A stretch of 64,000 bases of DNA from Parafilimonas terrae (GCF_900115755.1 NZ_FOXQ01000012.1:1-64000); one strand, 5' to 3'; positions 7,865 to 17,293 are shown, counted from the first letter of the stretch. A program made the numbers and translations. The notes: a model not told the origin generated them from the sequence alone.

Positions 7865-10402
7865 ATGGCAGAACAAAAAAATGTTACAACAAACGAAACA
7901 GGAGTGCAGGGCCAATACAAAACATGGTTCCTGGATTATGCATCGTACGTAATTCTTGAACGTGCAGTACCGGCGGTGGAAGACGGGTTAAAACCCGTGC
8001 AGCGCCGCATACTGCATGCTATGAAGGAAATGGATGATGGCCGTTTTAATAAAGTAGCGAATATCATTGGCCAAAGCATGCAATACCATCCACATGGCGA
8101 TGCCAGCATTGGCGATGCATTGGTGAATATGGGGCAAAAAGAATTGCTCATTGAAACACAGGGAAACTGGGGCGATGTAAGAACCGGCGATGATGCCGCT
8201 GCCCCAAGATATATTGAAGCACGCTTAAGCAAGTTTGCATTAGAAGTTGCCTTCAATGCAAAGACTACTGAATGGCAACTGAGTTATGATGGAAGAAAGC
8301 AGGAACCGGTTACGCTGCCCATGAAATTTCCATTGTTGCTGGCGCAGGGCGCAGAAGGCATTGCTGTTGGTTTATCCACCAAAATATTGCCGCATAATTT
8401 TATTGAAATATGCGAATCGTCTATTAAATATTTGCGTGGTAAAAAATTTGAATTACTGCCCGATTTTCAAACAGGCGGCATGATGGATGCAAGCAATTAT
8501 AACGAAGGAAAACGCGGCGGTAAAATTCGTGTGCGTGCAGCCATTGAAGAACGTGATAAAAAAACGCTCATCATAAAAAGTATTCCTTATGGTATTACCA
8601 CATCAACCTTAATGGATTCTATTGTAAAAGCAAACGACCATGGAAAGATCAAAATAAAAAAGGTTACAGATGCTACGGCAAAGCATGTGGAGATATTGGT
8701 TGAACTCGCATCAGGTATTTCGCCTGATATAACGATTGATGCGTTGTATGCATTCACCGATTGCGAAATAAGCATTTCGCCCAATGCCTGTGTGATTGTT
8801 GATAAAAAGCCAAGGTTTGTCAGCGTTCACGACCTGCTTAAAATTTCTGTTGATAAAACAAAAGACCTTTTAAAGCGTGAACTTGAAATAAAGCTTGGCG
8901 AGCTTGAAGATAAATGGCATTACACTTCACTCGAAAAAATATTCTTTGAAGAAAAGATTTATAAAGAGCTTGAAAAGAAACATGAAACCTGGGATAAAGT
9001 AATTGCAGCCATCGATAAAGCATTCGATCCTTTTAAAAAGAAATTAAAACGCGCCGTAACAAAAGAAGATATTTTAAAGCTTACAGAAAAACCTGTCCGC
9101 CGTATTTACAGGCTTGATATAGATGAACTGAATGAACAGATAAAAGGTATTGAAGCAGATATTAAACAGGTGAAGCATGACCTGGACAACCTTATTGATT
9201 TTGCAGTAGCCTACTTCGAAAATCTTTTAAAAAAATATGGTAAAGGCCGTGAACGCAAAACCGAAATAAAACCATTTGATACCATACAGGCAAAGCAGGT
9301 GGCTATTGCCAATACTAAATTATACATCAACCGCGAAGAAGGTTTTATAGGCACAGGTTTAAAGAAACCTGCCCGATCTGATCAGTCAGGCGGGGATGAA
9401 TTTTTATGCGACTGTTCTGAGTTTGATGACATTATTGCTTTCACCAAACGTGGTATTATGAAAGTGATAAAAGTGGCTGATAAAAGTTTTATTGGCAAAG
9501 ATATTTTGCATGCAGCCGTCTTCTTAAAAAATGATGACCGCACCACTTACAATATGATTTACACCGATGGTAAAACCGGCACCAGCTATGCCAAACGCTT
9601 TAATGTAACCGCTGTTACACGCGATAAGGAATACGACCTTACCAAAGGCAGCGATAAAAGCAAGGTGCAATATTTATCCGTTAATCCTAATGGCGAAGCT
9701 GAAGTGGTGAAAATAACGCTGAGCCCTAACTGTTCGGCACGCAATAAAGAATTTGATTTTTATTTTGAAACGCTTGATATAAAAGGCCGCGGCAGCATGG
9801 GCAACCAGGTTACAAAATATCCTGTGCGCACAGTAAAATTTAAAGAAAAAGGCACAGCCACTTTAGCCGGCAGAAAACTTTGGTTTGATAATGTTTACGG
9901 GAGGTTGAATGGTGATGAGAAAGGTGTTTTATTAGGTAGCTTTGAAGCAGAAGATAAAATTCTCGTTCTTTATAAAGATGGCAGTTACGAACTTACTGAT
10001 CTCGAATTAACGCAACGCTTTGATGCAGATAAAATAGCATGGATAGAAAAGTTTGAACCCGAAAAAATTATTACTGCCGTATATGCCGATCTTGACAAGA
10101 AACAATATTTTGTAAAGCGTTTTAAGATTGAAACATCAACGCTGCACAATAAATTTTTCTTTATAAAAGAAGACAAGCATGTGGAACTGGAAACGGTAAC
10201 TACAACCGATGATCCCGTTTTATATTTTGAAAAAGGCCGCGGCGCACAAACGCAAAAAATAAAATATAAGATTGGAAAGAATATAGAAGTTACGGGCTGG
10301 AAAGCCGTGGGAACAAGGTTTGAAGACTACAGCAAGTCTGTAAAAATGCATTGGGTGGAACCGGCTGACGGCGCCAATGCACAACAGAGTTTGTTTGAAT
10401 GA
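7865..10402 (+). CDS. parC: DNA topoisomerase IV subunit A
   Basis: The product is 845 residues from the ATG at 7865 (MAEQKNVTTNETG). The breakage-reunion domain starts at YASYVILERAVPAVEDGLKPVQRRIL; the catalytic tyrosine is in APRYIEARLSKFA. The coiled-coil tower and a beta-pinwheel C-terminal domain follow. There is no GyrA box, which favours ParC over GyrA. With ParE (not in this window) it would decatenate chromosomes using ATP. Residues 502-510 (PARSDQSGG) interrupt a normally continuous GTGLKK-DEF stretch and are encoded by an intergenic-type palindrome. Its 5' flank is the end of tnpA, so its promoter must lie within or before the transposase gene. Confidence 0.92.
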   Translation: MAEQKNVTTNETGVQGQYKTWFLDYASYVILERAVPAVEDGLKPVQRRILHAMKEMDDGRFNKVANIIGQSMQYHPHGDASIGDALVNMGQKELLIETQGNWGDVRTGDDAAAPRYIEARLSKFALEVAFNAKTTEWQLSYDGRKQEPVTLPMKFPLLLAQGAEGIAVGLSTKILPHNFIEICESSIKYLRGKKFELLPDFQTGGMMDASNYNEGKRGGKIRVRAAIEERDKKTLIIKSIPYGITTSTLMDSIVKANDHGKIKIKKVTDATAKHVEILVELASGISPDITIDALYAFTDCEISISPNACVIVDKKPRFVSVHDLLKISVDKTKDLLKRELEIKLGELEDKWHYTSLEKIFFEEKIYKELEKKHETWDKVIAAIDKAFDPFKKKLKRAVTKEDILKLTEKPVRRIYRLDIDELNEQIKGIEADIKQVKHDLDNLIDFAVAYFENLLKKYGKGRERKTEIKPFDTIQAKQVAIANTKLYINREEGFIGTGLKKPARSDQSGGDEFLCDCSEFDDIIAFTKRGIMKVIKVADKSFIGKDILHAAVFLKNDDRTTYNMIYTDGKTGTSYAKRFNVTAVTRDKEYDLTKGSDKSKVQYLSVNPNGEAEVVKITLSPNCSARNKEFDFYFETLDIKGRGSMGNQVTKYPVRTVKFKEKGTATLAGRKLWFDNVYGRLNGDEKGVLLGSFEAEDKILVLYKDGSYELTDLELTQRFDADKIAWIEKFEPEKIITAVYADLDKKQYFVKRFKIETSTLHNKFFFIKEDKHVELETVTTTDDPVLYFEKGRGAQTQKIKYKIGKNIEVTGWKAVGTRFEDYSKSVKMHWVEPADGANAQQSLFE
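9368..9395 (+). repeat. palindromic repeat inserted in frame in parC
   Basis: The 28 bases start CCTGCCCG and end TCAGGCGGGG, as does the intergenic copy at 19072-19093. The centre holds the palindrome CTGATCAG. Counting 27 bases, the insert adds exactly nine codons (residues 502-510) and leaves the frame intact. Confidence 0.7.
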
Positions 10403-10481
10403 GAATCTGATTCATAAATTATTGCCGCTATTTAATAATGCTAAATATTTGCAGGTTCTATGGCTTGTTAATAATTTAAAC

Positions 10482-10877
10482 TTACCAAACTATAGAAACA
10501 AGCTCATGGTAATTGGAGAACTTTTCATCGATGGTAATAATCTCCAATTTTTCAACAACAGCTGTGGCTATAATCAGCCTGTCAAACGGGTCTTTATGGA
10601 CAGGGAAAAGCGGGATGTTATCGTATTCAGAAAGATATTTTTCATTGATAGGCAGTACAACAATATCGTAGCTAAGTGCACTTTGAAAATAATTGTTTAA
10701 TGGCTGGCGGAGTTTAAGCTTTCCTGTTTTCAGCTTAATGGCTATCTCATAAAAGGAAATAATGCTTATGTACTTTTTATTTACTATATTTTCAATTGCT
10801 TTGCGGGCTGTTTCCGAAAGTGAAGCATCACCTTCCAGAAACCATATTAGTGCATGGGTATCAAGCAATAAATCCAT
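10482..10877 (-). CDS. PIN-domain toxin (VapC-like ribonuclease)
   Basis: The product is 131 residues, typical of PIN toxins. Acidic active-site positions are visible: Asp6 in LLLDTHALIWFLEGD, the glutamate in SFYEIAIK, and the aspartates of KDPFDRLIIATA and the C-terminal TIDEKF. The family cleaves RNA (often tRNA or rRNA) with Mg2+ when not bound by its antitoxin. The start codon overlaps the antitoxin stop by one base (TAATG), implying translational coupling. The specific target cannot be read from the sequence. Confidence 0.88.
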   Translation of the reverse strand: MDLLLDTHALIWFLEGDASLSETARKAIENIVNKKYISIISFYEIAIKLKTGKLKLRQPLNNYFQSALSYDIVVLPINEKYLSEYDNIPLFPVHKDPFDRLIIATAVVEKLEIITIDEKFSNYHELVSIVW

Positions 10878-11095
10878 TACATATAATCTTCAAGGTCTTC
10901 AAGAGGTTCATTAAAATCAGGCGCCATATATAAAACACTACCTTTTAGTGCACCAAAAACCAGTGGTTTTTTTTCATTATTCTTATGAATATCTTCAGTA
11001 AAAGTCACCAGTACTTCCACCGGTTTATTTATTTCAGGATGTTCTTCCAAAATAATTTGCCCTTTGTTGTAAACGCCTTTTATAGTGGATAACAT
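10877..11095 (-). CDS. antitoxin partner of the PIN toxin
   Basis: The product is 72 residues. The N-terminus MLSTIKGVYNKGQIILEEHP resembles DUF2281/DUF104-type antitoxins that pair with PIN toxins of this kind. The C-terminal half is acidic (PDFNEPLEDLEDYM), as expected for the segment that wraps around the toxin. It lies directly upstream of the toxin with a one-base overlap. It probably neutralises the toxin and may autoregulate the operon. Confidence 0.8.
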   Translation of the reverse strand: MLSTIKGVYNKGQIILEEHPEINKPVEVLVTFTEDIHKNNEKKPLVFGALKGSVLYMAPDFNEPLEDLEDYM

Positions 11096-11259
11096 AATAT
11101 TTCGTTTCCAGTAAAGTTAGCATTTATAAATTTTCTGAAAATAGCTTATTCCTGAAGGGTATGCAGTAGCATTCTTTTAGTTTTTTACTAAAAAGCAAAG
11201 GAGCTGAAAGCCTAAAATATTTAAACACCACGGTTTTAACGCAATACTTTAATACACTT

Positions 11260-11291
11260 CTTGAAAAACTTGGCTATTGCCGTTAGCTTTG
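11260..11291 (+). promoter_or_regulatory. promoter of the ABC-F gene
   Basis: CTTG at 11260-11263 and TAGCTTTG at 11284-11291 are separated by 20 bases, close to the TTTG-N19-21-TAnnTTTG consensus of Bacteroidota. The ATG is 18 bases after the -7 box, so the leader would be about 10-12 nt. Confidence 0.6.
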
Positions 11292-11309
11292 CGCATTTAA
11301 AAATTAGCA

Positions 11310-13247
11310 ATGCTCGCAGGTTTTAATAATGTAACGTTTGAATTTGGTTCAAGAATTATTGTAGAAGATGCAACCTGGCACATACAGCCGGGCGAACGCA
11401 TTGGTTTGATTGGTTATAACGGCACCGGCAAATCAACTTTATTAAAATTAATTGTAGGCGAATACCAGCCTTCTGCCGGAACGGTTGAACGCAGCCGCAA
11501 TACATCTGTGGGCTACCTGCACCAGGACCTTTTAAGCTTCGACACCAACGACTCTATCCTTGATGTGGCGCTTAGCGCTTTCGAAAAAATTAAACAGCTT
11601 GAAAAGGAAATTGAAGATTTAGGGAACGAGCTTGAAAAAACGTCAGACGAAAAAACATTATTGATTTATTCTGATAAACTGCACGAGTTGGAAGTGCTTG
11701 GCGGCTACGATATTCATCATAAAACAGAAGAGGTTTTGCAGGGCCTTGGTTTTGTAAACGAGGATTTAAAGCGGCCTTACAAAGAATTCAGCGGTGGCTG
11801 GCGCATGCGCGTGCTGCTTGCAAAAATGATATTGCAGCAACCGGATTTATTGTTGCTGGATGAACCTACCAACCACCTGGATTTACCTTCCATTGAATGG
11901 CTGGAAAAATATTTAACGCATTATAAAGGCAGTGTTGTAATAGTAAGCCACGATAAATATTTTTTGAACCGCATGGTTACAAAAATTGTTGAACTGTACC
12001 AGCAGCAACTGCATATTTATTCAGGCAATTACGATTATTATGAAACAGAAAAAGAACAACGCATAGAAATTCAGCAGCGTGCTTATGAAAACCAGCAGGA
12101 TTATATACGCCAGAATGAACGTTTGATTGAACGCTTTCGCGCCAAAGCCAGTAAGGCAGCAATGGCGCAAAGTTTAATGAAGAAATTAGATAAGCTTGAT
12201 AAGATAGAAAATGTTGAAATTGAAAGGCCCAATCTTAAAATTAATTTCAGGGTTGATAAGCAGCCGGGGAAAATACTGGCATCGCTTAAACATGCAACAA
12301 AACAATTCGGCAATAATCTCATTATAGAAAATACCGGCGCTGAAATTGACCGTGGTGATAAAATTGCATTGATAGGCGCCAACGGAAAAGGTAAATCAAC
12401 CATCTTAAGAATGATTGCCGGTACTGAAGTTTTTGAAGGCGAAAGAAACTGGGGCCATAATGTTGATGAAAGTTTTTATGCCCAGCATCAACTGGAAGCA
12501 TTAGACCTGAACAATACCATTCTTGAAGAAATGATGTTGTGCGGCAGCGGTAAAACAGAACTTGAATTAAGAACATTATTAGGTTGTTTTTTGTTTAGCG
12601 GTGATGATGTAGAAAAGAAAATACGCGTATTAAGCGGTGGCGAAAAAGCAAGGGTTGCACTGGCGAAAGTTATTGCAGGCAAAGCAAATTTTCTATTATT
12701 GGATGAGCCCACCAACCACCTGGATATTCATAGCGTTGAATTGTTAAGTGAAGCTTTAAATAAATATGAAGGCAGTTATATCCTGGTAAGCCACGACAGG
12801 TATTTTGTTTCTAAAACAGCCAATAAAATATGGGAAATTGTTGACCATGAAATAAAAGAATTTAAAGGCAGTTATGAAGAATATGTGCAATGGAAAGAAA
12901 GGATGAAGCAGTCAGCGGTTAACAATAAACAGTCAGCGGTCAACACTCAACCCTCAACAGTCCACAGTGAGCGGCCAACGGTTAACAATAAACAGTCAAC
13001 GGTTAACCGGGAACAGCAAAAAGAATTACAGAAACTGCAAAAACAATTCAGTAAGGCAGAAGCGCATTTGAATGAATTAAACCAGCAAAAAACAAATATT
13101 GAAAGCGATTTGGCCAATCCTGAATATTATGCAGACAGAACGAAGTTTGTTGAACTGGAAGAACGTTATAAAACCGTTCAGCAGAAGATAGCCGCTGCCA
13201 ACAAAGAATATGAATTATTATTTGAAAGAATAATGCAGGCGGAATAA
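11310..13247 (+). CDS. ABC-F family ATPase (Uup/EttA type)
   Basis: The product is 645 residues with two ABC domains and no membrane segments. Domain 1 has Walker A GYNGTGKS (35-42), signature FSGGWRMR and Walker B LLLLDEPTNHLD. Domain 2 has GANGKGKS, LSGGEKAR and LLLDEPTNHLD. The charged linker between the domains is of the translation-factor type. ABC-F proteins act on ribosomes or related particles, not as transporters. The C-terminal end is a coiled coil (from about 569) as in Uup. Residues 534-568 are five 7-residue units encoded by a 21-bp repeat, an unusual insert between the second ATPase and the coiled coil. Confidence 0.9.
   Translation: MLAGFNNVTFEFGSRIIVEDATWHIQPGERIGLIGYNGTGKSTLLKLIVGEYQPSAGTVERSRNTSVGYLHQDLLSFDTNDSILDVALSAFEKIKQLEKEIEDLGNELEKTSDEKTLLIYSDKLHELEVLGGYDIHHKTEEVLQGLGFVNEDLKRPYKEFSGGWRMRVLLAKMILQQPDLLLLDEPTNHLDLPSIEWLEKYLTHYKGSVVIVSHDKYFLNRMVTKIVELYQQQLHIYSGNYDYYETEKEQRIEIQQRAYENQQDYIRQNERLIERFRAKASKAAMAQSLMKKLDKLDKIENVEIERPNLKINFRVDKQPGKILASLKHATKQFGNNLIIENTGAEIDRGDKIALIGANGKGKSTILRMIAGTEVFEGERNWGHNVDESFYAQHQLEALDLNNTILEEMMLCGSGKTELELRTLLGCFLFSGDDVEKKIRVLSGGEKARVALAKVIAGKANFLLLDEPTNHLDIHSVELLSEALNKYEGSYILVSHDRYFVSKTANKIWEIVDHEIKEFKGSYEEYVQWKERMKQSAVNNKQSAVNTQPSTVHSERPTVNNKQSTVNREQQKELQKLQKQFSKAEAHLNELNQQKTNIESDLANPEYYADRTKFVELEERYKTVQQKIAAANKEYELLFERIMQAE
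12909..13013 (+). repeat. five 21-bp units inside the ABC-F gene
   Basis: Five consecutive 21-base units begin CAGTCAGCGGTTAACAATAAA, CAGTCAGCGGTCAACACTCAA and so on, each related at 7-base steps. In the reading frame they encode QSAVNNK, QSAVNTQ, PSTVHSE, RPTVNNK and QSTVNRE. The same words (GTCAACxG, GTTAACxG) recur just after the stop at 13251-13280. Confidence 0.85.
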
Positions 13248-13250
13248 AAC

Positions 13251-13280
13251 GGTTGACTGTCAACAGTTGACGGTTGACAG
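13251..13280. repeat. period-7 repeat after the ABC-F stop
   Basis: GGTTGACTGTCAACAGTTGA and following bases repeat at 7-base intervals (GTTGACx). The segment lies between two convergent genes and contains GTTGAC/GTCAAC inverted words, so it could fold. It is the non-coding counterpart of the array inside the ABC-F gene. Confidence 0.7.
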
Positions 13281-13282
13281 TT

Positions 13283-14179
13283 TTAAAACACTTCCGCAAT
13301 CATACATCTTGCACTGCCGCCGCCATTCATTTCAATCGTATCAAGTTTTGAATAAACAATGCGGTTATATTTTTGAAGGTTACTTATTTCTTCATACGTA
13401 AGCGATTTATGCGCCTGCTCCGACATTATCAATATCTTCTCTCCTTTTTTATTTTCCAGTTGCAGCATATTGCCCGCAAAGCGGTTCATCTGCTCAAAAG
13501 AAATAGGCAATATTTCTTTACCTGTTTTTTCTATAGTTGCCACAACATTGCTTTGCTCATCCGTGTCTTTAATCGATTCAAGACAAATAATTACATACTC
13601 GTCTGCAACACTCATCATAACATTGGTATGATAAATTACATTCCCGTTCGCATCAGTTGCTGTAAAACTGCACGGCTTATAATTCATCTTCGCACAAAAA
13701 TCTTCCAGCGCAGTTTTACTGGTCCTTTCAGAAAGGCATGCATAAGCAATTTTATTTTTACGGTCTAAAACCATGCTGCCTGTTCCTTCAAGAAATGTAT
13801 TTTCCGTTTCATAACCGGTCAGGTCAATCGTTTCGGTTACATTGAATTTATCATTGATCATATCCAGCACGGCCTGTTTTCTTTCGGCACGGCGGTTGGC
13901 TGCATACATGGGATATAATACAATAGTGCCGTTATGGAATGATATCCAGTTATTGGGGAAAATAGAATCGGGCGTATGTGGCTCAGGCGTATCATCCACA
14001 ACAATAACTTCAATATCATTTTCACGCAGCTTGTCAACAAAAGCATCAAATTCCACCAATGCTTTTACCTGCGCAGCTTCTGCATTGCCCGCCGCCTGGA
14101 ATTTATTATTAACCGCAGTTTCTGCATTATAAGCAAACGCAACCGGGCGTACCATTAAAATTGTGTTTGTGTTTTGCAT
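13283..14179 (-). CDS. ctlX: citrulline utilization hydrolase CtlX-like (amidinotransferase fold)
   Basis: The product is 298 residues with the guanidino-modifying enzyme fold. Family marks are MVRPVAFAYNAETAVNNKFQ at the start, DSIFPNNWISFH, the EGTGSMVLDR loop, YHTNVMM with the catalytic histidine, and the C-terminal NGGGSARC with nucleophile Cys292. The family hydrolyses arginine-, citrulline- or dimethylarginine-type guanidino or ureido groups; CtlX is linked to citrulline use. No urea-cycle or arginine genes are adjacent, so the substrate is inferred from family only. It converges on the ABC-F gene. Confidence 0.88.
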   Translation of the reverse strand: MQNTNTILMVRPVAFAYNAETAVNNKFQAAGNAEAAQVKALVEFDAFVDKLRENDIEVIVVDDTPEPHTPDSIFPNNWISFHNGTIVLYPMYAANRRAERKQAVLDMINDKFNVTETIDLTGYETENTFLEGTGSMVLDRKNKIAYACLSERTSKTALEDFCAKMNYKPCSFTATDANGNVIYHTNVMMSVADEYVIICLESIKDTDEQSNVVATIEKTGKEILPISFEQMNRFAGNMLQLENKKGEKILIMSEQAHKSLTYEEISNLQKYNRIVYSKLDTIEMNGGGSARCMIAEVF

Positions 14180-14329
14180 ACGTCAATAATTTTTAGGTTT
14201 AAATTTCAATTGATAATTTAACTCAGCATTCTCCTGGATGTTGAAATAGCAATAAAGGAGCCGTTTTAAATGCTTTATATTAAAAGTTACTAAAAAAAAC
14301 GGATTTATTGCAGATTATTATATTGACAA

Positions 14330-15934
14330 TTATTCTGCATTTCCTTCGAGGCTTTCTTCCTCAAGATCAAGCCTGTTTTCAATAAGCCTTAAAATATCAT
14401 CATCAAAATCAGGATGCCTTCGAAAAGAATGCAATACAGAGCGCTCTTTCTCTGAAATATTAAGCATAACCGCTTTAAATTGGGCTATCATTTCCACAGC
14501 CTGTTTGCGGGCGCCATCACCTTCATTCGCTTTATATAACAAATCCGTTTTATGTTTTAAAAACTCGTACTTCTGTTTCAGCAATATATTCTTTTCCACA
14601 TGCTCATTATATGTAGTTTGCATATTGGTTACAGCAGTTTTATTCAGGGCAATTTCCAGTTCAAACATCTGTTCATCTTCCGATTTATTTGCGGGAATGG
14701 CATCTGGCTTCACCTTTCTTATAACCCAGGGCAAAGCAAGCCCCTGGCCCACCAGCGTAACAATAACAACTGTGAATGTTATAAATAAAATAAGATTGCG
14801 GTTAGGAAAAGCCTGCCCGTTAACGGCAAACGGTATAGCCAATGCAGATGCGAGTGAAACAACACCCCTCATGCCCACCCAGCTTAAAACAAGCGGGTTT
14901 CTCCAGCCCGGCTTATTATAAGCAACCGTTATATACCGGCTGATGAACCTTGTGAATATTACAGAAAAAAAACCCGCAATGGTTCTCGCAAAAATCACCA
15001 CGAGGCAAATGATTAAAGCAATAGATAATGCTTTGAAAAACGACAGGCTTTGTATGCCCTTGGCTATATCCGGGAACTGCAGGCCAATAAGAAAGAAAAC
15101 AATTGAATTCAATATAAAAACAATAGCAGACCATAAAGCACCCGATTTAAGCCTGCTTTTATGTGAAAACACAAAATGGTTTTGATAAGCTATATACAGC
15201 CCGCCGCTTACCACGGCCAGCACGCCTGAAACATGAAACTCTTCTGCCGTGAGGTAAATAGCATAGGGTATTACAAGCGTTAAAGCGGTATCTATATTCG
15301 CCGTAGTTGGCAGCCATTTATACACCATATAAAATAAAAAACCAAATGCAAGCCCGATGGCAAGGCCAGCAACTGTTACCCAAATAAAACTGCCTGCTGC
15401 TTCATACCACACAAAATGATTGGTGGATATGGCTACGAGCGCAACCCGGAAAAGTGTTAAGCTCGTTGCATCGTTCAGGAGGCTTTCGCCTTCCAGTATA
15501 TCTTTAGTGCTTTTGGGCAATGGTGCAAATTTTAAAATAGCAGTGGCAGCCGCTGCATCCGGCGGCGAAATAATTGCGCCTAATAAAAAACCCTGTGCTA
15601 ATGTAAAACCCGGAATGAGCCAGTAACTTATAAAAGCAACTGCAGTGGCTGTAAACAAAACAAACCCTAATGCCATTGCGGTAATAATGCGCCGCCATTT
15701 CCATAAACCTTTCAGCGACATATTTTGTGAAGCATCATATAAAATAGGCGGCAGTATTACAAGAAATACAACCTGTGGGTCTATGTGAACGATTGGCACA
15801 ACAGGGATAAAACCAACCACAAGCCCTGCCAGCACAAGAAAAACAGGATAGGCTATTTTTACTTTCTGGGCTATGAGTACTAAAAAGCATACGCTCACAA
15901 TTAATCCTATGCAAAGAAGAATGATATTTTCCAT
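14330..15934 (-). CDS. CPA1-family Na+/H+ antiporter
   Basis: The product is 534 residues with about 12 membrane segments in the first 400. PPILYDASQNM and the SPPDAAAATAIL and EGESLLNDATSL motifs are the conserved CPA1 (NhaP/NHE) core, including the Asp residues for ion exchange. A cytoplasmic tail of about 120 residues follows (from about 410), rich in charged helices. It would exchange cytoplasmic Na+ or K+ for H+ in pH and salt control. It is a single gene between ctlX and the doxX-like gene. Confidence 0.9.
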   Translation of the reverse strand: MENIILLCIGLIVSVCFLVLIAQKVKIAYPVFLVLAGLVVGFIPVVPIVHIDPQVVFLVILPPILYDASQNMSLKGLWKWRRIITAMALGFVLFTATAVAFISYWLIPGFTLAQGFLLGAIISPPDAAAATAILKFAPLPKSTKDILEGESLLNDATSLTLFRVALVAISTNHFVWYEAAGSFIWVTVAGLAIGLAFGFLFYMVYKWLPTTANIDTALTLVIPYAIYLTAEEFHVSGVLAVVSGGLYIAYQNHFVFSHKSRLKSGALWSAIVFILNSIVFFLIGLQFPDIAKGIQSLSFFKALSIALIICLVVIFARTIAGFFSVIFTRFISRYITVAYNKPGWRNPLVLSWVGMRGVVSLASALAIPFAVNGQAFPNRNLILFITFTVVIVTLVGQGLALPWVIRKVKPDAIPANKSEDEQMFELEIALNKTAVTNMQTTYNEHVEKNILLKQKYEFLKHKTDLLYKANEGDGARKQAVEMIAQFKAVMLNISEKERSVLHSFRRHPDFDDDILRLIENRLDLEEESLEGNAE

Positions 15935-16021
15935 TTATATTTTTAAGTATTAGCGATGGTAAGATATAATAATTTCATTTTTTATCATACAGGCCATTAA
16001 AAAAACAATACTTTACAAGCT

Positions 16022-16411
16022 ATGAATAAATACAGTTATTTAATACTAAGGCTATCCATTGGCATCAGCATGTTTGGCCATGGTTTTGTGCGCATATTCA
16101 AGCTAAACGCCTTCAGCACATGGATGACAGGCCAGTTTGAAAAATCAATACTGCCGCAGGCAATAGTAATACCATTCAGTTATATACTTCCTTTTCTTGA
16201 ATTGATAACCGGCATCCTGCTGATACTGGGTTTATTTACCAAACAGGCATTATTACTCGGCAGCTTCGTTATGCTAATGCTGATTTTCGGTTCAACAATG
16301 ATTGAGAACTGGGATGTGCTGCCATCGCAACTTATACATATTGCATTCTTCGTGGTATTGCTGCAATTCATCAACAGCAATAGCTTCTGCATAGATAACC
16401 ATAACAAATAA
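16022..16411 (+). CDS. DoxX family membrane protein
   Basis: The product is 129 residues with four predicted membrane helices. LRLSIGISMFGHGFVRIFKL and the FLELITGILLILGLFTKQALLLG region are characteristic of DoxX. Roles proposed for the family involve redox or quinone-linked membrane functions; nothing specific can be assigned here. The next gene starts 38 bases downstream on the same strand and may be co-transcribed. Confidence 0.85.
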   Translation: MNKYSYLILRLSIGISMFGHGFVRIFKLNAFSTWMTGQFEKSILPQAIVIPFSYILPFLELITGILLILGLFTKQALLLGSFVMLMLIFGSTMIENWDVLPSQLIHIAFFVVLLQFINSNSFCIDNHNK

Positions 16412-16449
16412 TAAAACCATTTTATAACTGTATTTTTTAGCAGGCAGAA

Positions 16450-17235
16450 ATGACAGGACTTATTATTTTTTTAATTGTAATGCCCATTGTTGTCACGCTT
16501 ATATGGCGCTCCGGCAAACGAAAGCAAAACGGGTTTATACTGCCGGATAATTTCCGTTCGCTGCTTAATGAACATGTTGCATTTTATAAGAATCTTAATG
16601 ATGCTGACAAAATAAAATTTGAAAGCCGCATACAGGATTTTCTTTCATACACACGCATCAATGCTGTAAACACTGAAATAACAAGTCTTGACAAATTGCT
16701 TGTTGCATCAAGCGCTATTATACCAACCTTTGGCTTTAACTGGCATTATTATAATCTCGCAGATGTATTGTTATACGATGAAACTTTTAGTGAAGATGAA
16801 TTTGCCGTTAATGCAAAAAGCGCTAATGTGTTAGGCATGGTTGGCACAGGCGCCATGCAAAGAATGATGATATTATCAAAGCCTGCATTGCGGCAAGGCT
16901 TTGCCAACGAAATTTCAAAAAGCAATACAGGCATTCATGAGTTTGTGCATTTACTTGACAAAGCTGATGGCGATACGGATGGCATTCCCGAAGAACTTAT
17001 GAGCAGGCAATACACTATTCCCTGGCTTAAATATATGAGTGAAGAAATAGAAAAAATGAAGGAAGGAAAGTCTGATATTAATATTTATGGCGCTACCAAT
17101 AAGGCAGAATTTTTTGCCGTGGCTTCAGAATATTTTTTCGGCTCGCCTGAACGATTCAAAAAAAATCATCCTGAATTGTTTGACCTGATGACAAAAATAT
17201 TTCATCAAAACCCTGAAACAGAAAAGCTATTATAA
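16450..17235 (+). CDS. MtfA-like zinc metallopeptidase (M90)
   Basis: The product is 261 residues. One N-terminal membrane segment (about 3-20) is followed by the M90 domain. The zinc site is H163-E-F-V-H167 in GIHEFVHLLDKADG, with the third ligand probably Glu220 in KAEFFAVASEYFF. E. coli MtfA is a peptidase that interacts with the regulator Mlc; a similar regulatory link here is not shown. The membrane anchor is common in Bacteroidota members. It follows the doxX-like gene closely. Confidence 0.88.
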   Translation: MTGLIIFLIVMPIVVTLIWRSGKRKQNGFILPDNFRSLLNEHVAFYKNLNDADKIKFESRIQDFLSYTRINAVNTEITSLDKLLVASSAIIPTFGFNWHYYNLADVLLYDETFSEDEFAVNAKSANVLGMVGTGAMQRMMILSKPALRQGFANEISKSNTGIHEFVHLLDKADGDTDGIPEELMSRQYTIPWLKYMSEEIEKMKEGKSDINIYGATNKAEFFAVASEYFFGSPERFKKNHPELFDLMTKIFHQNPETEKLL

Positions 17236-17293
17236 CTATCATAAATAATTAATAATCGCAACTCTAGCCGAGTCAAATATTGAAATACCAGTG

